DNA of 64,000 nucleotides from Halopelagius longus (GTDB lineage Archaea; Halobacteriota; Halobacteria; Halobacteriales; Haloferacaceae). Each line of letters opens with the position of its first letter. The stretch's first letter is position 1. The notes under the pieces were generated by a model that searched no databases, had not been told where the DNA came from, and saw only the letters and a list, made by a program, of their open reading frames with translations. Location of the stretch: NCBI RefSeq assembly GCF_900100875.1, contig NZ_FNKQ01000002.1, positions 62,001-126,000 on the forward strand. Direction: 5' to 3'. Made by a program: the position numbers and the translations under genes. Below are positions 35,380 to 43,745 of the stretch, in pieces.

Positions 35380-36408
35380 ATGAGTGACGAACCGCAGGCG
35401 GAGGCGGCCGACGCCGACGCAGCAGACGTCGAAGAAGAGGTCGCCGAAGACGAGGAAGTCGCCGAGGACGGAATCCAGGACGGCGACTTCGTGCGCCTCG
35501 CGTACACCGTACGAACGGTCGAAGACGACACCGTCGTCGACACGACCGACGAAGAGGTGGCCGAAGAGGCCGACATCGACACCGAGGAGTACGACTTCGA
35601 ACCCCGCGTCATCGTCGTCGGGGCCGGACACGTCTTCGAAGCGGTCGACGACGCCCTCGTCGGCGGCGAAGTCGGCGACGAAGACATCGTCGAGATTCCC
35701 GCCGCGCAGGCGTTCGGCGAGTTCGACGACGACGACGTCCGCACGGTCAGCGCCAACAAGATCGACGAGGACGACCGCTACCCCGGCGCACAGGTCCAAG
35801 TCGACGGCGAACAGGGCCGCGTCGAGACCATCATCGGCGGCCGCGCCCGCGTGAACTTCAACCACCCCCTCGCGGGCGAGGACCTCGAGTACGACTACGA
35901 GATTCTCGACGTCGTCGAGGACCGCGAGGAACAGGCCGAGAGCCTCCTCAGCATGTACCTCCAGCAGGCCCCCGAGGTCTGGATCGAGACCGACGAGGTC
36001 GAAGAGGAGACGGTCGTCGAACCCGACGAGGACGACGAGGACAGCGAGACTCCGGAGGAGTCTCAAGCAACCGGCGAAGCCGGTGACGCCGAACCCGAGA
36101 CCGAAGTCGAGACCGTCGAGAAGGAGACGCTGTACATCGAGGCCACGCCGCAGATGACGATGAACCAGCAGTGGATGTTCTCGAAGCAGCAGATCGCACA
36201 GGACGTCATCGACCGCCTCGAGTTAGACCGCGTCATCGTCCAAGAGACCATCGAGGGCATGGGCGGCATGATGGGCGGCATGGGCGGTATGATGGGCGGC
36301 ATGGGCGGCGGCGCCGACGCCGAAGACATCGAGGAAGCCATCGAGGACGTCGACGTGGACGCCGACGAACTCGTCGAGGAACTCGAAGGCGAAGAGACCG
36401 AAGAGTAA
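35380..36408 (+). CDS. FKBP-type prolyl isomerase with chaperone domain and Gly/Met tail
   Basis: The 342-residue protein has a charged leader (1-35), an FKBP core (DGDFVRLAYTVRTVEDDTVVDTTDEEVAEE, PRVIVVGAGHVFEAVDDALVGGEVGDEDIVEIPAAQAFGE) with an IF-type insert (VQVDGEQGRVETIIGGRARVNFNHPLAGEDLEYDYEILDV), then an acidic linker and a second domain (EKETLYIEATPQMTMNQQWMFSKQQIAQDVIDRL). Near the end GMGGMMGGMGGMMGGMGGG is followed by a D/E tail. That GGM repeat resembles the C-terminal tails of GroEL and thermosome subunits. TTCTTAAGG lies about 25 bases before the ATG. Confidence 0.9.
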   Translation: MSDEPQAEAADADAADVEEEVAEDEEVAEDGIQDGDFVRLAYTVRTVEDDTVVDTTDEEVAEEADIDTEEYDFEPRVIVVGAGHVFEAVDDALVGGEVGDEDIVEIPAAQAFGEFDDDDVRTVSANKIDEDDRYPGAQVQVDGEQGRVETIIGGRARVNFNHPLAGEDLEYDYEILDVVEDREEQAESLLSMYLQQAPEVWIETDEVEEETVVEPDEDDEDSETPEESQATGEAGDAEPETEVETVEKETLYIEATPQMTMNQQWMFSKQQIAQDVIDRLELDRVIVQETIEGMGGMMGGMGGMMGGMGGGADAEDIEEAIEDVDVDADELVEELEGEETEE

Positions 36409-36483
36409 CGCCGACGGCCGCCGCCCCCGCGGGCGACGGAACCGTCGGGTTCTTACTCCGCGTTTTCGCACGTTAGGAGAGAG

Positions 36484-36765
36484 ATGGCCGACCGAGACGC
36501 CGAGGAGGTACCGTCGGAGCTCGAACTCCCGGACGACGCCCTCGTCGCCGCCGTGGCGGCGGTTTCGACTATCGCGCTCACGCTCGCACTCGAATACGGA
36601 CTCGGGTCCGACCCGCCGATTCTGGCGCGACTCGCACCGCTCGCTCCGTACTTCCTCTCCGTGTTCACCCGCCGCATCGACCTCGGACCGTTCGATACCG
36701 TCCGCGTCTGGACGGGGGTGACGGTGGCGGTGACGCTCGGCGTCTTCCTGTTTTACGCGGTTTGA
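36484..36765 (+). CDS. Small membrane protein, unknown function
   Basis: The 93-residue product has a charged leader, a first helix at about 20-38 (ALVAAVAAVSTIALTLALE), a loop GLGSDPPILARLAPLAPYFLSVFTRRIDLGP and a C-terminal helix (VRVWTGVTVAVTLGVFLFYAV). The layout is regular for a two- or three-helix haloarchaeal membrane protein. No motif is recognised. It lies 75 bases after the FKBP gene and convergent with the RecA-like gene. Confidence 0.6.
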   Translation: MADRDAEEVPSELELPDDALVAAVAAVSTIALTLALEYGLGSDPPILARLAPLAPYFLSVFTRRIDLGPFDTVRVWTGVTVAVTLGVFLFYAV

Positions 36766-36784
36766 TCGGACGAAAAAATCCTCT

Positions 36785-37411
36785 TCACGCGATGTCGCGG
36801 CTGGTGTCGACGGTCACCTGTTCGCTCAGGCGGAGTTTGATCGTCTCCTCGGGCGCTTTGCCGCCGCGGAACTTCGGGACGGCGAGGCGGTTCTCTATCT
36901 CGGAGCCGTCCACCTCCGTCTGCAGGTCGAACACCACGTCCGACATGTGTTCCGTGTAGCGGCGGTTCCGCGGCGCGTCCCCCGTCTTCAGGCCGTGGAG
37001 GACGGCGAGCCCGCCGGTGTTGACCATGTGCGTCTGCAGTTCGTTGAGGAACTCCCGGTACCGAGCGGTGCCGGTCTCCTCCAACACGTCGACCACGTCG
37101 ATGATGAGGTTCGCCCCCTCCGGCAGTTCCGTGACGAGTTTGTTCGCGGAGTCCAACGGCGCGCCGCCGCCGATGTCCCGAATCGTCGGACTGCCGACGG
37201 TGCCGGGGGTTCTGTTCACCGCGTCGAGGACCGCCGCGTCGGAGCGGACGGTCGTGAGATACAGCGTCCCGCGGACCGCGGTGAGTTCGTAGAGGAACAG
37301 CTCCGACTGGCTGGCGGGTTCGGCGCCGAGAAAGACGATACTCCCCGCCGGGATTCCGCCGTCGAGTTGCCGGTCGAGAACGTCGATGCCGGTCGTGAGC
37401 CGTCCTGACAC
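36785..37411 (-). CDS. RecA/KaiC-like domain protein with degenerate P-loop
   Basis: The 208-residue protein looks like a RAD55/KaiC-type RecA-fold domain: TTGIDVLDRQLDGGIPAGSIVFLGAEP, then FLYELTAVRGTLYLTTVRSDAAVLDAV and ANLIIDVVDVLEETG. At the P-loop site the sequence is GAEPASQSE (29-37) instead of GxxGxGKT/S, so nucleotide binding is probably lost or changed. It starts 22 bases after the MinD-like gene, suggesting one transcript. Such pairs of ParA-like and KaiC-like proteins often have signalling or positioning roles in haloarchaea. Confidence 0.78.
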   Translation of the reverse strand: MSGRLTTGIDVLDRQLDGGIPAGSIVFLGAEPASQSELFLYELTAVRGTLYLTTVRSDAAVLDAVNRTPGTVGSPTIRDIGGGAPLDSANKLVTELPEGANLIIDVVDVLEETGTARYREFLNELQTHMVNTGGLAVLHGLKTGDAPRNRRYTEHMSDVVFDLQTEVDGSEIENRLAVPKFRGGKAPEETIKLRLSEQVTVDTSRDIA

Positions 37412-37432
37412 GTCACCTCTTACGACGGTCTG

Positions 37433-38059
37433 TTATATTATCTCTTCGGCGGTCTGTAAATCGGTTGCCACGTTCTCGTAGGCCCGCCTGACCGAGGCGT
37501 CTTCGAGGACCGGCGGACTCGCCTCCGGAACGCGCCCGACCACCGGACAGCCCAACAGTTCCGAGACGCCGGACGGCGCGACGCGCGCCCGCGTGAGCAC
37601 CGCTCCCACGACGGGCGTTCCGAGCGTTCGCGCCATCGACGCCGTCTTGGCCGCGTCGCGGAGGGACGGCGCGCAGAGCGACGAGACGACGAGGGCGCCG
37701 TCGCAGGCGCGGAGGGGGGCCGCGGCGTCCGGCCCCGCGCCCGCCGGGCAGTCGACGAGGACTGCGCCGTCCGCCTCGGCGCGGATCCGCCGCAGTCGCG
37801 CCGACGGGTCGTCGCACCCGCCGTCCGCACGTGCGCTCTGCCCCGGCGGTGCGGGGGAAACCGAGACGCGGTCGTACTCGGGGTGCCGGTACGGCGGCGT
37901 TCGCTCGTCCGAATCGCGGGGGACGCCCGCGAGTGCGTGCAGATTGGGCATGTCCCGGTCGGCGTCCACGACGCGCGCCTCCCCGTCCATCGCCGCGGCC
38001 AGACCGAGCGTCGTCGTCGTCTTCCCGCATCCGCCCTTTCCGCCGGCTATCGCAAGCAT
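37433..38059 (-). CDS. minD: MinD/ParA-family ATPase
   Basis: The 208-residue ATPase begins with the deviant Walker A MLAIAGGKGGCGKTTTTLGLAAAM (K8 and K13, both lysines present) and has VVDADRDMPNLHAL and AVLVDCPAGAGPDAAAPLRACDGALVV. The C-terminal amphipathic membrane-targeting helix of bacterial MinD is not obvious. Haloarchaea carry several MinD paralogues that control archaellum and chemosensory positioning; which one this is cannot be told. It is upstream of the RecA-like gene on the same strand. Confidence 0.85.
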   Translation of the reverse strand: MLAIAGGKGGCGKTTTTLGLAAAMDGEARVVDADRDMPNLHALAGVPRDSDERTPPYRHPEYDRVSVSPAPPGQSARADGGCDDPSARLRRIRAEADGAVLVDCPAGAGPDAAAPLRACDGALVVSSLCAPSLRDAAKTASMARTLGTPVVGAVLTRARVAPSGVSELLGCPVVGRVPEASPPVLEDASVRRAYENVATDLQTAEEII

Positions 38060-38159
38060 GGCGACGCTGGCCCCGTCTCGGTATAAAAAGTCGCGGCGGC
38101 GAAGGCCGACCCGTCGCTACGGGCCTCGCGTCGCCGAAAAAACCGCCCGCCGGACGTCG

Positions 38160-38534
38160 TCAGTCGTGGCAGCAACCGCCCGCCTCGCCGCCGAAGTCGA
38201 CGGCGAGGGGTTCGGAGATGGCCTCGTTGACAGCTTCGAGGCGCGTCTGTAGCTCCTCTTGGGCTTCGAGGTATTCAGCCATCACGGGCATCGAGTGGAG
38301 TTCCTCTTGGGCGGATTGGACCTTCTGAAGCCCCTCCTGCGTCGCGTTCCCCGTCTGCCGAGCGAACATGAACTCCTCGCGGAGCGACTCGAACTCCGAA
38401 ATCTTGGCCTGCACTTCGTCGTCGTTCTCGACGGCCGCTTTCGCCTCCTCGAAGGCTTCGTACTCGGGCGTCTCGGTCAGCGCTTCGCCGAGTTCTCGGC
38501 CCATCTCTTCGAGGGGGTCCGTCTGCATGCTCAT
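38160..38534 (-). CDS. YlbF-family protein
   Basis: The 124-residue helical protein (MQTDPLEEMGRELGEALTETPEYEAFEEAKAAVENDDEVQAKISEFESLREEFMFARQTGN) is the YlbF/YmcA fold known from bacterial RNase Y partner proteins. It ends EAGGCCHD with two cysteines, an ending shared by bacterial YlbF-family members that bind iron-sulfur clusters. Its archaeal role is not known. Two starts, ATG at 38534 or 38528, are equally possible; the first is given. Confidence 0.85.
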   Translation of the reverse strand: MSMQTDPLEEMGRELGEALTETPEYEAFEEAKAAVENDDEVQAKISEFESLREEFMFARQTGNATQEGLQKVQSAQEELHSMPVMAEYLEAQEELQTRLEAVNEAISEPLAVDFGGEAGGCCHD

Positions 38535-38626
38535 ACCCCTCGCTTCGGACGCGAGTCGTTTCAACCTGCCGGATGCGGGGGTTCGCGGGGGAAAGAGTCG
38601 TGGTCGCACGCACGTTACTAGTTGGC

Positions 38627-40087
38627 ATGCCAGTCGTCTCCGCGCGAACCTTCGAACGGTGGCTCCGCCGCCTCGATTCGGCGAGTCTGCGGGAGTTCGT
38701 GCGCGACCTGTACGCCGCCGCCGGCCGGGAGGTGCGGGTGCGGGGGGACGGCACCCTCGCCGTCGGATCGGACGGCCGCGTCGTCGTTACAGTCTCGGCG
38801 CGGCGGCGACTCCGGACGCCGCGCGTGCCCGACGACGCAGACGTAGTCGTCGCCGCCAGCCCGTCGCGGCGCCTCGTCGGCCGCGTCACCGAGTCGGGGG
38901 CGACGCTCGTCGGCCCGAGCGACCTCCGGACTCTGGCGCTGTACGGCGCGGACCGGGACGACTGTGAGCGCCTGTTCCGGCGCTACTTCGACGAGTCGCC
39001 GTCCGTCGAACGGCCGGACGCCGTCGCGGCGCGAGAGACCGACGGCGACCGGCGGCACGCGAGCGTTCGCGGCGTCGAGCGAATCGCGGCGGACCCGGTT
39101 TCGGGCCTCGCCGTCCTCGCTCTCGCGGGACTCGTCGTCGCGGCCCTGTTGGGCACGTTCGGCGTCGCGCCCGAGACGGGCGATTCGGCCGGGCCGACCG
39201 CCGAACCGGTCGTCGCCGCCTCCTCCGACCGTTCGTCGGACTCCGACGCCGACGCCGATGTCAACGCCGACGCCGATGCCGGCACCTCCTCCGACCGGCC
39301 GTTCCCGCCGGGCGTCGGACCGACGGGCGTCGCGGACGCCGAAACGCTCGCGGCGGCGCACGCCGACGCCGTCGCCGGGCGGTCGTACCAACTCATCGTG
39401 CGGCGGTCCGGAACCGACGCGCGGACCGGCGGGTGGCCCCGCGCGTACCGGCGGGCGGAAGTCGCGAGTCCGACGCGGTATCGGTCCTTCGTCACCGGCT
39501 ACCGAGCGACCGGCGACGGAGGGACCGAACTCGTCCACTGCTCGATGTACGCCGACGGGGAGTACACCTACGTCTACAGGGAGCACGGCGAGGAGCGGTC
39601 GTACGCCAGATACGCCGTCGAAACCGACGAGGAGGGACACGGGCCGTTCGAGAACCGCGCCGCCGCGGCCGTCCGACGGTATCTGAACGCGCCGCGAACG
39701 ACCGTCACCCGGAAGAACTGGAGCGTCCAACCGTACCGCGTCGTCGCCACCGGGACGCCGGCGTCGCTCCCGAACTTGGCGAACGTCACCGACTACAGGG
39801 CGGAGGCGCGCGTCGGCGCGGACGGGTTCGTCTCGCGTCTCCTCGTCTCCTACGAGGTGCGCGCGGGCGAGGAGACGCGGTCCGTCTCGTTCCGGATGGA
39901 GTACGCGGACGCGGACCCGCGAACGGTCCGCGCGCCGCCGTGGTACGGCGAGGCGCGGAACGCAACCGACGACGCCCCGTCCGAGGCGGCCGCGGCGTGC
40001 ACGCCCGCGAGGACGCGTGCGAACGAAACGCAGACGGCTTCCCTCCCGGTGCGCGTCCCAGGCGGGGCCGCGGGCGTGCGGTTCTGA
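38627..40087 (+). CDS. Membrane protein with endonuclease-like N-terminal and lipoprotein-like C-terminal domain
   Basis: The 486-residue protein has three parts. Residues 1-140 (ARTFERWLRRLDSASLREFVRDLYAAAGREVRVRGDGTLAVGSDGRVVVTV ... LRTLALYGADRDDCERLFRRYF) resemble a restriction-endonuclease fold seen in haloarchaeal proteins, but no catalytic D/E-x-K is clear. Then comes one transmembrane helix (about 160-182), an acidic linker, and an extracellular beta domain (DAETLAAAHADAVAGRSYQLIVRRSG, YADGEYTYVYREHGEERSYARY) like haloarchaeal lipoproteins of DUF7537 type. The ATG at 38627 is used; the frame extends upstream without homology. Confidence 0.6.
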   Translation: MPVVSARTFERWLRRLDSASLREFVRDLYAAAGREVRVRGDGTLAVGSDGRVVVTVSARRRLRTPRVPDDADVVVAASPSRRLVGRVTESGATLVGPSDLRTLALYGADRDDCERLFRRYFDESPSVERPDAVAARETDGDRRHASVRGVERIAADPVSGLAVLALAGLVVAALLGTFGVAPETGDSAGPTAEPVVAASSDRSSDSDADADVNADADAGTSSDRPFPPGVGPTGVADAETLAAAHADAVAGRSYQLIVRRSGTDARTGGWPRAYRRAEVASPTRYRSFVTGYRATGDGGTELVHCSMYADGEYTYVYREHGEERSYARYAVETDEEGHGPFENRAAAAVRRYLNAPRTTVTRKNWSVQPYRVVATGTPASLPNLANVTDYRAEARVGADGFVSRLLVSYEVRAGEETRSVSFRMEYADADPRTVRAPPWYGEARNATDDAPSEAAAACTPARTRANETQTASLPVRVPGGAAGVRF

Positions 40088-40171
40088 CGCCTCGAGGCGG
40101 GTGACGCGACACCGCGGCCGCCGCATCGGGGAACGCCGACGTTATACCTCCTGACCGGCAACGAAGGGACA

Positions 40172-41206
40172 ATGAGTCAGGACGCTTCTTCCGAGGGTGA
40201 CCTCCGGAACACCGGGATGTCGCTCAGACACGACAGAGAGTGGGACTACGAACTCGACCGAATCATCGACGAAATCGAGGAACGCGACGCCACGCGCGTC
40301 GGACTGCAGTTCCCCGAGGGACTGAAGCGGCGCGGCCCGGCCGTCGCCGACGACCTGCGGGAACTGTGCGACGACGACGTGACGTTCATGCTGTCGGGGC
40401 AACCCTGCTACGGCGCCTGCGACTTAGACACCTACCTGATGCGCCGGACGGACGTGTTCGTCCACTTCGGCCACTCCCCGATGAAGGAGTCCGACAAGAT
40501 AATCTACGTCCCCCTGTTCTCGAACGTGGACCCGTTCCCCATCCTCGAGGAGTCCTTAGAGGAACTGGAGGGCGAGGAGGTCGGTCTGGTGACGACGGCC
40601 CAGCACATGAACCGCTTCGAGGACATGTGCGATTGGCTGGAGGAACGCGGCTACGACGTCCACACCCGCCGCGGCGACGACCGACTCACCTACGAGGGGC
40701 AAGTTCTCGGCTGTAACTACGCCTCCGCGGACATCGACGCCGACCAAGTGCTGTACGTCGGCGGCGGGAAGTTCCACCCCCTCGGCCTCGCGATGGAACA
40801 CCCCGAGAAGAAGGTGGTCATCGCCGACCCCGTCAACAACGTCGTCACTATCGCCGACACGGAGAAGTTCATGAAACAGCGCTACGGCGCGGTCCACCGC
40901 GCGATGGACGCCGAGAAGTGGGGCGTCATCTTCTGCACCAAGATAGGGCAGGGGCGCATGGAGATAGCCGAGAAGATAATCGAGGACAACCCGAACGCCT
41001 ACCTCATCACCATGGACGAGGTAACGCCGGACCGACTCCGGAACTTCGACATGGACGCGTTCGTCAACACCGGCTGTCCCCGAATCACCACCGACGACGG
41101 CCCGCGGTTCCACAAGCCGATGCTGACGCCGCAGGAGTACCGCATCGCCGTCGGCGACGAACCCCTCGACTCGCTCTCGTTCGACACGTTCCACGGCACG
41201 TGGTGA
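40172..41206 (+). CDS. dph2: Diphthamide synthase Dph2 (2-(3-amino-3-carboxypropyl)histidine synthase)
   Basis: The 344-residue radical-SAM-like enzyme has the three cluster cysteines: C83 in PCYGACDLD, C181 in VLGCNYASAD and C302 in VNTGCPRI, and the surrounding motifs VGLQFPEGLKRRGPAVADDL, GHSPMKESD and IFCTKIGQGRMEIA. It attaches the first part of diphthamide to a His of elongation factor 2. It is a single gene and the upstream sequence is ordinary. Confidence 0.94.
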   Translation: MSQDASSEGDLRNTGMSLRHDREWDYELDRIIDEIEERDATRVGLQFPEGLKRRGPAVADDLRELCDDDVTFMLSGQPCYGACDLDTYLMRRTDVFVHFGHSPMKESDKIIYVPLFSNVDPFPILEESLEELEGEEVGLVTTAQHMNRFEDMCDWLEERGYDVHTRRGDDRLTYEGQVLGCNYASADIDADQVLYVGGGKFHPLGLAMEHPEKKVVIADPVNNVVTIADTEKFMKQRYGAVHRAMDAEKWGVIFCTKIGQGRMEIAEKIIEDNPNAYLITMDEVTPDRLRNFDMDAFVNTGCPRITTDDGPRFHKPMLTPQEYRIAVGDEPLDSLSFDTFHGTW

Positions 41207-41310
41207 ACTGACCGCGGCGACGCGCCGCCGTCCGCGCCGTCTCGCTTTCCTTTCTCTCCGTTCTATTCACGATAGCAAGATATATCAAAACGAGAACTAA
41301 TATCGGCTCG

Positions 41311-41859
41311 ATGGTCCCCTCCAACGAGTTGTCCCTCGCTTCCGGTACCGCACCGCTCCAATCGAGCGATCCGTCGGCTCTCGTCCAGTTCTTCGGGACG
41401 GGCCTCGGGGTAACGCTCGCCGCCGTGTTCGGCGGCATCGTCGCCGTCATCGTCGCCGCCGTCGCGCCGAAACTCACCGAACAGAGCCTGCAGCGTATCC
41501 GCGACGACGGCGTCGTCGCCTTCCTCGTCGGACTCGGTATCTCCATCGTCGGGGCTATCGTCATCGTCCTCCTCGCGATAACCGGGTTCGGACTGATACT
41601 CGCCATCCCCGGCGTCATCGCCCTCGCCGTCCTCGGAATCGTGGGGTCGGCCATCGGTACCCTCCTCGTGGGCCGGTTCGTCCTCGACGTCGTCTCCTCG
41701 TCCGCGGGCGAACCGGACACCGTCGTGGTCGCGTTCGCCGGTGCCCTCGTCCTCGCCGTCGTCTCGTTGGTCCCGATACTCGGCAGTCTCGTGAACTTCG
41801 TCGTCTCGACGACGGGGTTCGGCGCGGTGTTGTTCGTCCTCTGGGAACGCCACGGCTGA
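41311..41859 (+). CDS. Polytopic membrane protein, unknown function
   Basis: The 182-residue product has a short extracytoplasmic N-terminus (maybe a weak signal), then four hydrophobic helices (about 27-50, 69-93, 97-120 and 137-160) joined by short loops and a small basic end. Phrases such as TEQSLQRIRDDGVVAFLVGLGISIVGAIVIVLLAI and GFGLILAIPGVIALAVLGIVGSAIGTLLVG look like the membrane half of haloarchaeal bactofilin-type proteins. No function is given. Confidence 0.65.
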   Translation: MVPSNELSLASGTAPLQSSDPSALVQFFGTGLGVTLAAVFGGIVAVIVAAVAPKLTEQSLQRIRDDGVVAFLVGLGISIVGAIVIVLLAITGFGLILAIPGVIALAVLGIVGSAIGTLLVGRFVLDVVSSSAGEPDTVVVAFAGALVLAVVSLVPILGSLVNFVVSTTGFGAVLFVLWERHG

Positions 41860-41916
41860 GTCCCGACCGCTCGCGTTCGACGTCTCCGACCGCTTTTTTC
41901 GCTCGTCTCGCCGCTC

Positions 41917-42381
41917 TCACCGGCCGTTCGAACCGCTCGTCGGGTGTGCTTTCTCGACGTACTCGACGGCTTCCTCGGGCGTCTCGCAGGCTTCGACGCC
42001 CGGCACGTCGTGCGTGCCGAGTCCGGCGACGGGCCTGTCGTAGACGAACGAGAACCCGATTTCCGACAGCGTGCCGCCGCTTCCGCCGATTGCGACGACG
42101 GCGTCGCCGTTCATCGGGACCAACGCGTTCCGGGCGTGCCCCAGTCCCGTCGCGACGGCGACGTCCACGTACTCGTTTGCGTCCGCCCTCCGGTCCGTCG
42201 GGAGGACGCCGATGGTCCGTCCGTTCTCCGCTTTCGCGCCGCGACACGCCGCCTCCATCACGCCACCTAACCCGCCGCAGACGACCGTGTGTCCGCGCCG
42301 CGCGAGCGAGCGACCCGTCTCGGCGGCGACGTCGAGTTTCTCTTCGGTGACGGTTCCGCCGCCGATGACACTTACGCGCAT
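41917..42381 (-). CDS. LOG/TIGR00725-family nucleotide-binding protein
   Basis: The 154-residue Rossmann-like protein has MRVSVIGGGTVTEEKLDVAAETGRSLARRGHTVVCGGLGGVMEAACRGAKAENGRTIGVLP and AVVAIGGSGGTLSEIGFSFVYDRPVAGLG. The GGxGGxMEA and GGxGTLSE patterns mark the SLOG superfamily that includes cytokinin-activating LOG; the PGGxGT box is present here as IGGSGGTLSE. It may bind nucleotides; the substrate is unknown. Confidence 0.88.
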   Translation of the reverse strand: MRVSVIGGGTVTEEKLDVAAETGRSLARRGHTVVCGGLGGVMEAACRGAKAENGRTIGVLPTDRRADANEYVDVAVATGLGHARNALVPMNGDAVVAIGGSGGTLSEIGFSFVYDRPVAGLGTHDVPGVEACETPEEAVEYVEKAHPTSGSNGR

Positions 42382-42463
42382 ACCGCCGCGTTTCGCGCCG
42401 GAAAGAAAGAGTCGTTTCGTTCGGTGCGGTCTCCGAGGCGTCCCTGCGACGACGACCGGAGCG

Positions 42464-42571
42464 TCAGTTGTAGAGGTCCGCCGCGGGCGGTTCGGGGTCC
42501 CACGTACCGAGCGTCCGCATCGTTGCGTCCATCTGGCTGAAATCCGCGGTGTTGCGTCGGCGCTCAGACAT
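42464..42571 (-). CDS. Possible 35-residue protein
   Basis: ATG at 42571 opens 35 codons ending at TGA: an Arg-rich start (MSERRRN), a short helix with two methionines (FSQMDATMRTLG) and a WDPEPPAADLYN end. Codon use fits the chromosome. It sits between the LOG gene (same strand, about 80 bases on) and the MBL gene (opposite strand). The frame is too short to prove. Confidence 0.35.
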   Translation of the reverse strand: MSERRRNTADFSQMDATMRTLGTWDPEPPAADLYN

Positions 42572-42821
42572 GGCACTTCGTACCACTCAGCTTCGGAATA
42601 TATGCTTTCCTCCGGTTATCAGCGCTTTAACGCCTACTTTTGCGTCGTTTATCGCACGCGCGTTCGGAAGGTGGCGCATAACGTCCCGTTATTTCGGACG
42701 GCTGGCCGGTGCGCGTTCGGCGGTGACCCCGACGCGGCACCCGGTTCTCCCGCCGCGGACGGTCGGACGCGGGGTCGCGGACTTCGCAACACTTAGTCCC
42801 CGCCCGCCCGCACCCGGTCGT

Positions 42822-43655
42822 ATGTCCGTAAGCGACTGGAGCGATTGGCTTCCGCGCGCCGTCGAGGCGGCCGACCCGGAGACGGTGGCCGTCTGGTATC
42901 TCGGCTGTAACGGCTTCTTCCTCAAGGGGAGCGACGGGACGACGCTCGCTATCGATCCGTACGTCGGCGTCGGCGACCCGCCGCGGACGGTTCGGATGAT
43001 TCCCGTCCCGTTCGACCCCGAAGACGTGACGGAACTGGACGGACTCCTCGCGACGCACGAACACACCGACCACGTCCACGGGCCGAGTCAGGCCCCCATC
43101 TTGGAGAACACCGACGCGACGTACTACGCGCCGGACGACTCCGTGGACGTGGCACTCGAAGACGAGGCCTGGACGGAGAACTACGACGTCTCCGAGGACC
43201 GGTTCGAAGTCGTCGCCGAGGGCGACACCCTCGAAATCGGCGAGTTCACCGTCCACGTCGAAGTCGCCCACGACCCGGACGCGACGCACCCCGTCTCGTA
43301 CGTTATCGAACACGAGTCGGGCACGTTCTTCCACGGCGGCGACACGAAACCCGCAGAGGAGTTCGCCGAACTCGGCGAGGAGTACGACATCGACCTGGGC
43401 GTCCTCGCGTTCGGCGCGATAGGCAACATCCCGGACAAGGAGACGGGCGAACCCGTGCGCACGAAGTGGTACTCCACGGAGAACGAGATTATCGAGGCCG
43501 CTTCGGACCTCCAGTTGGACCGCCTCCTCCCGAGTCACTGGGACATGTGGAAGGGCATGACCGCCGACCCGACGACTCTGCACCACCACGCCCAGAGCTT
43601 CGAGTACCCCGAGCGCTTGGAGATAACCGAAATCGGCGACCGAGTGGATATCTAG
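42822..43655 (+). CDS. Metallo-beta-lactamase fold hydrolase (UlaG-like)
   Basis: The 277-residue enzyme has LATHEHTDHVHG (HxHxDH metal motif), YLGCNGFFLKGSDGTTLAIDPYVG at the start, GTFFHGGDTKPA (the later Asp) and LLPSHWDMWKGM (third His). It is the UlaG/RNase Z-like branch; substrates may be cyclic lactones or nucleotides, and none is shown. It has no signal sequence and is probably cytosolic. Confidence 0.88.
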   Translation: MSVSDWSDWLPRAVEAADPETVAVWYLGCNGFFLKGSDGTTLAIDPYVGVGDPPRTVRMIPVPFDPEDVTELDGLLATHEHTDHVHGPSQAPILENTDATYYAPDDSVDVALEDEAWTENYDVSEDRFEVVAEGDTLEIGEFTVHVEVAHDPDATHPVSYVIEHESGTFFHGGDTKPAEEFAELGEEYDIDLGVLAFGAIGNIPDKETGEPVRTKWYSTENEIIEAASDLQLDRLLPSHWDMWKGMTADPTTLHHHAQSFEYPERLEITEIGDRVDI

Positions 43656-43745
43656 TTCCTCGTCTGACATTATTCGCCGAACGTGACAGTCTCGCGTTCG
43701 AAATTCCCCGGTTATTTTATGTAATGGCTTTCGGAAGGGACGGGC

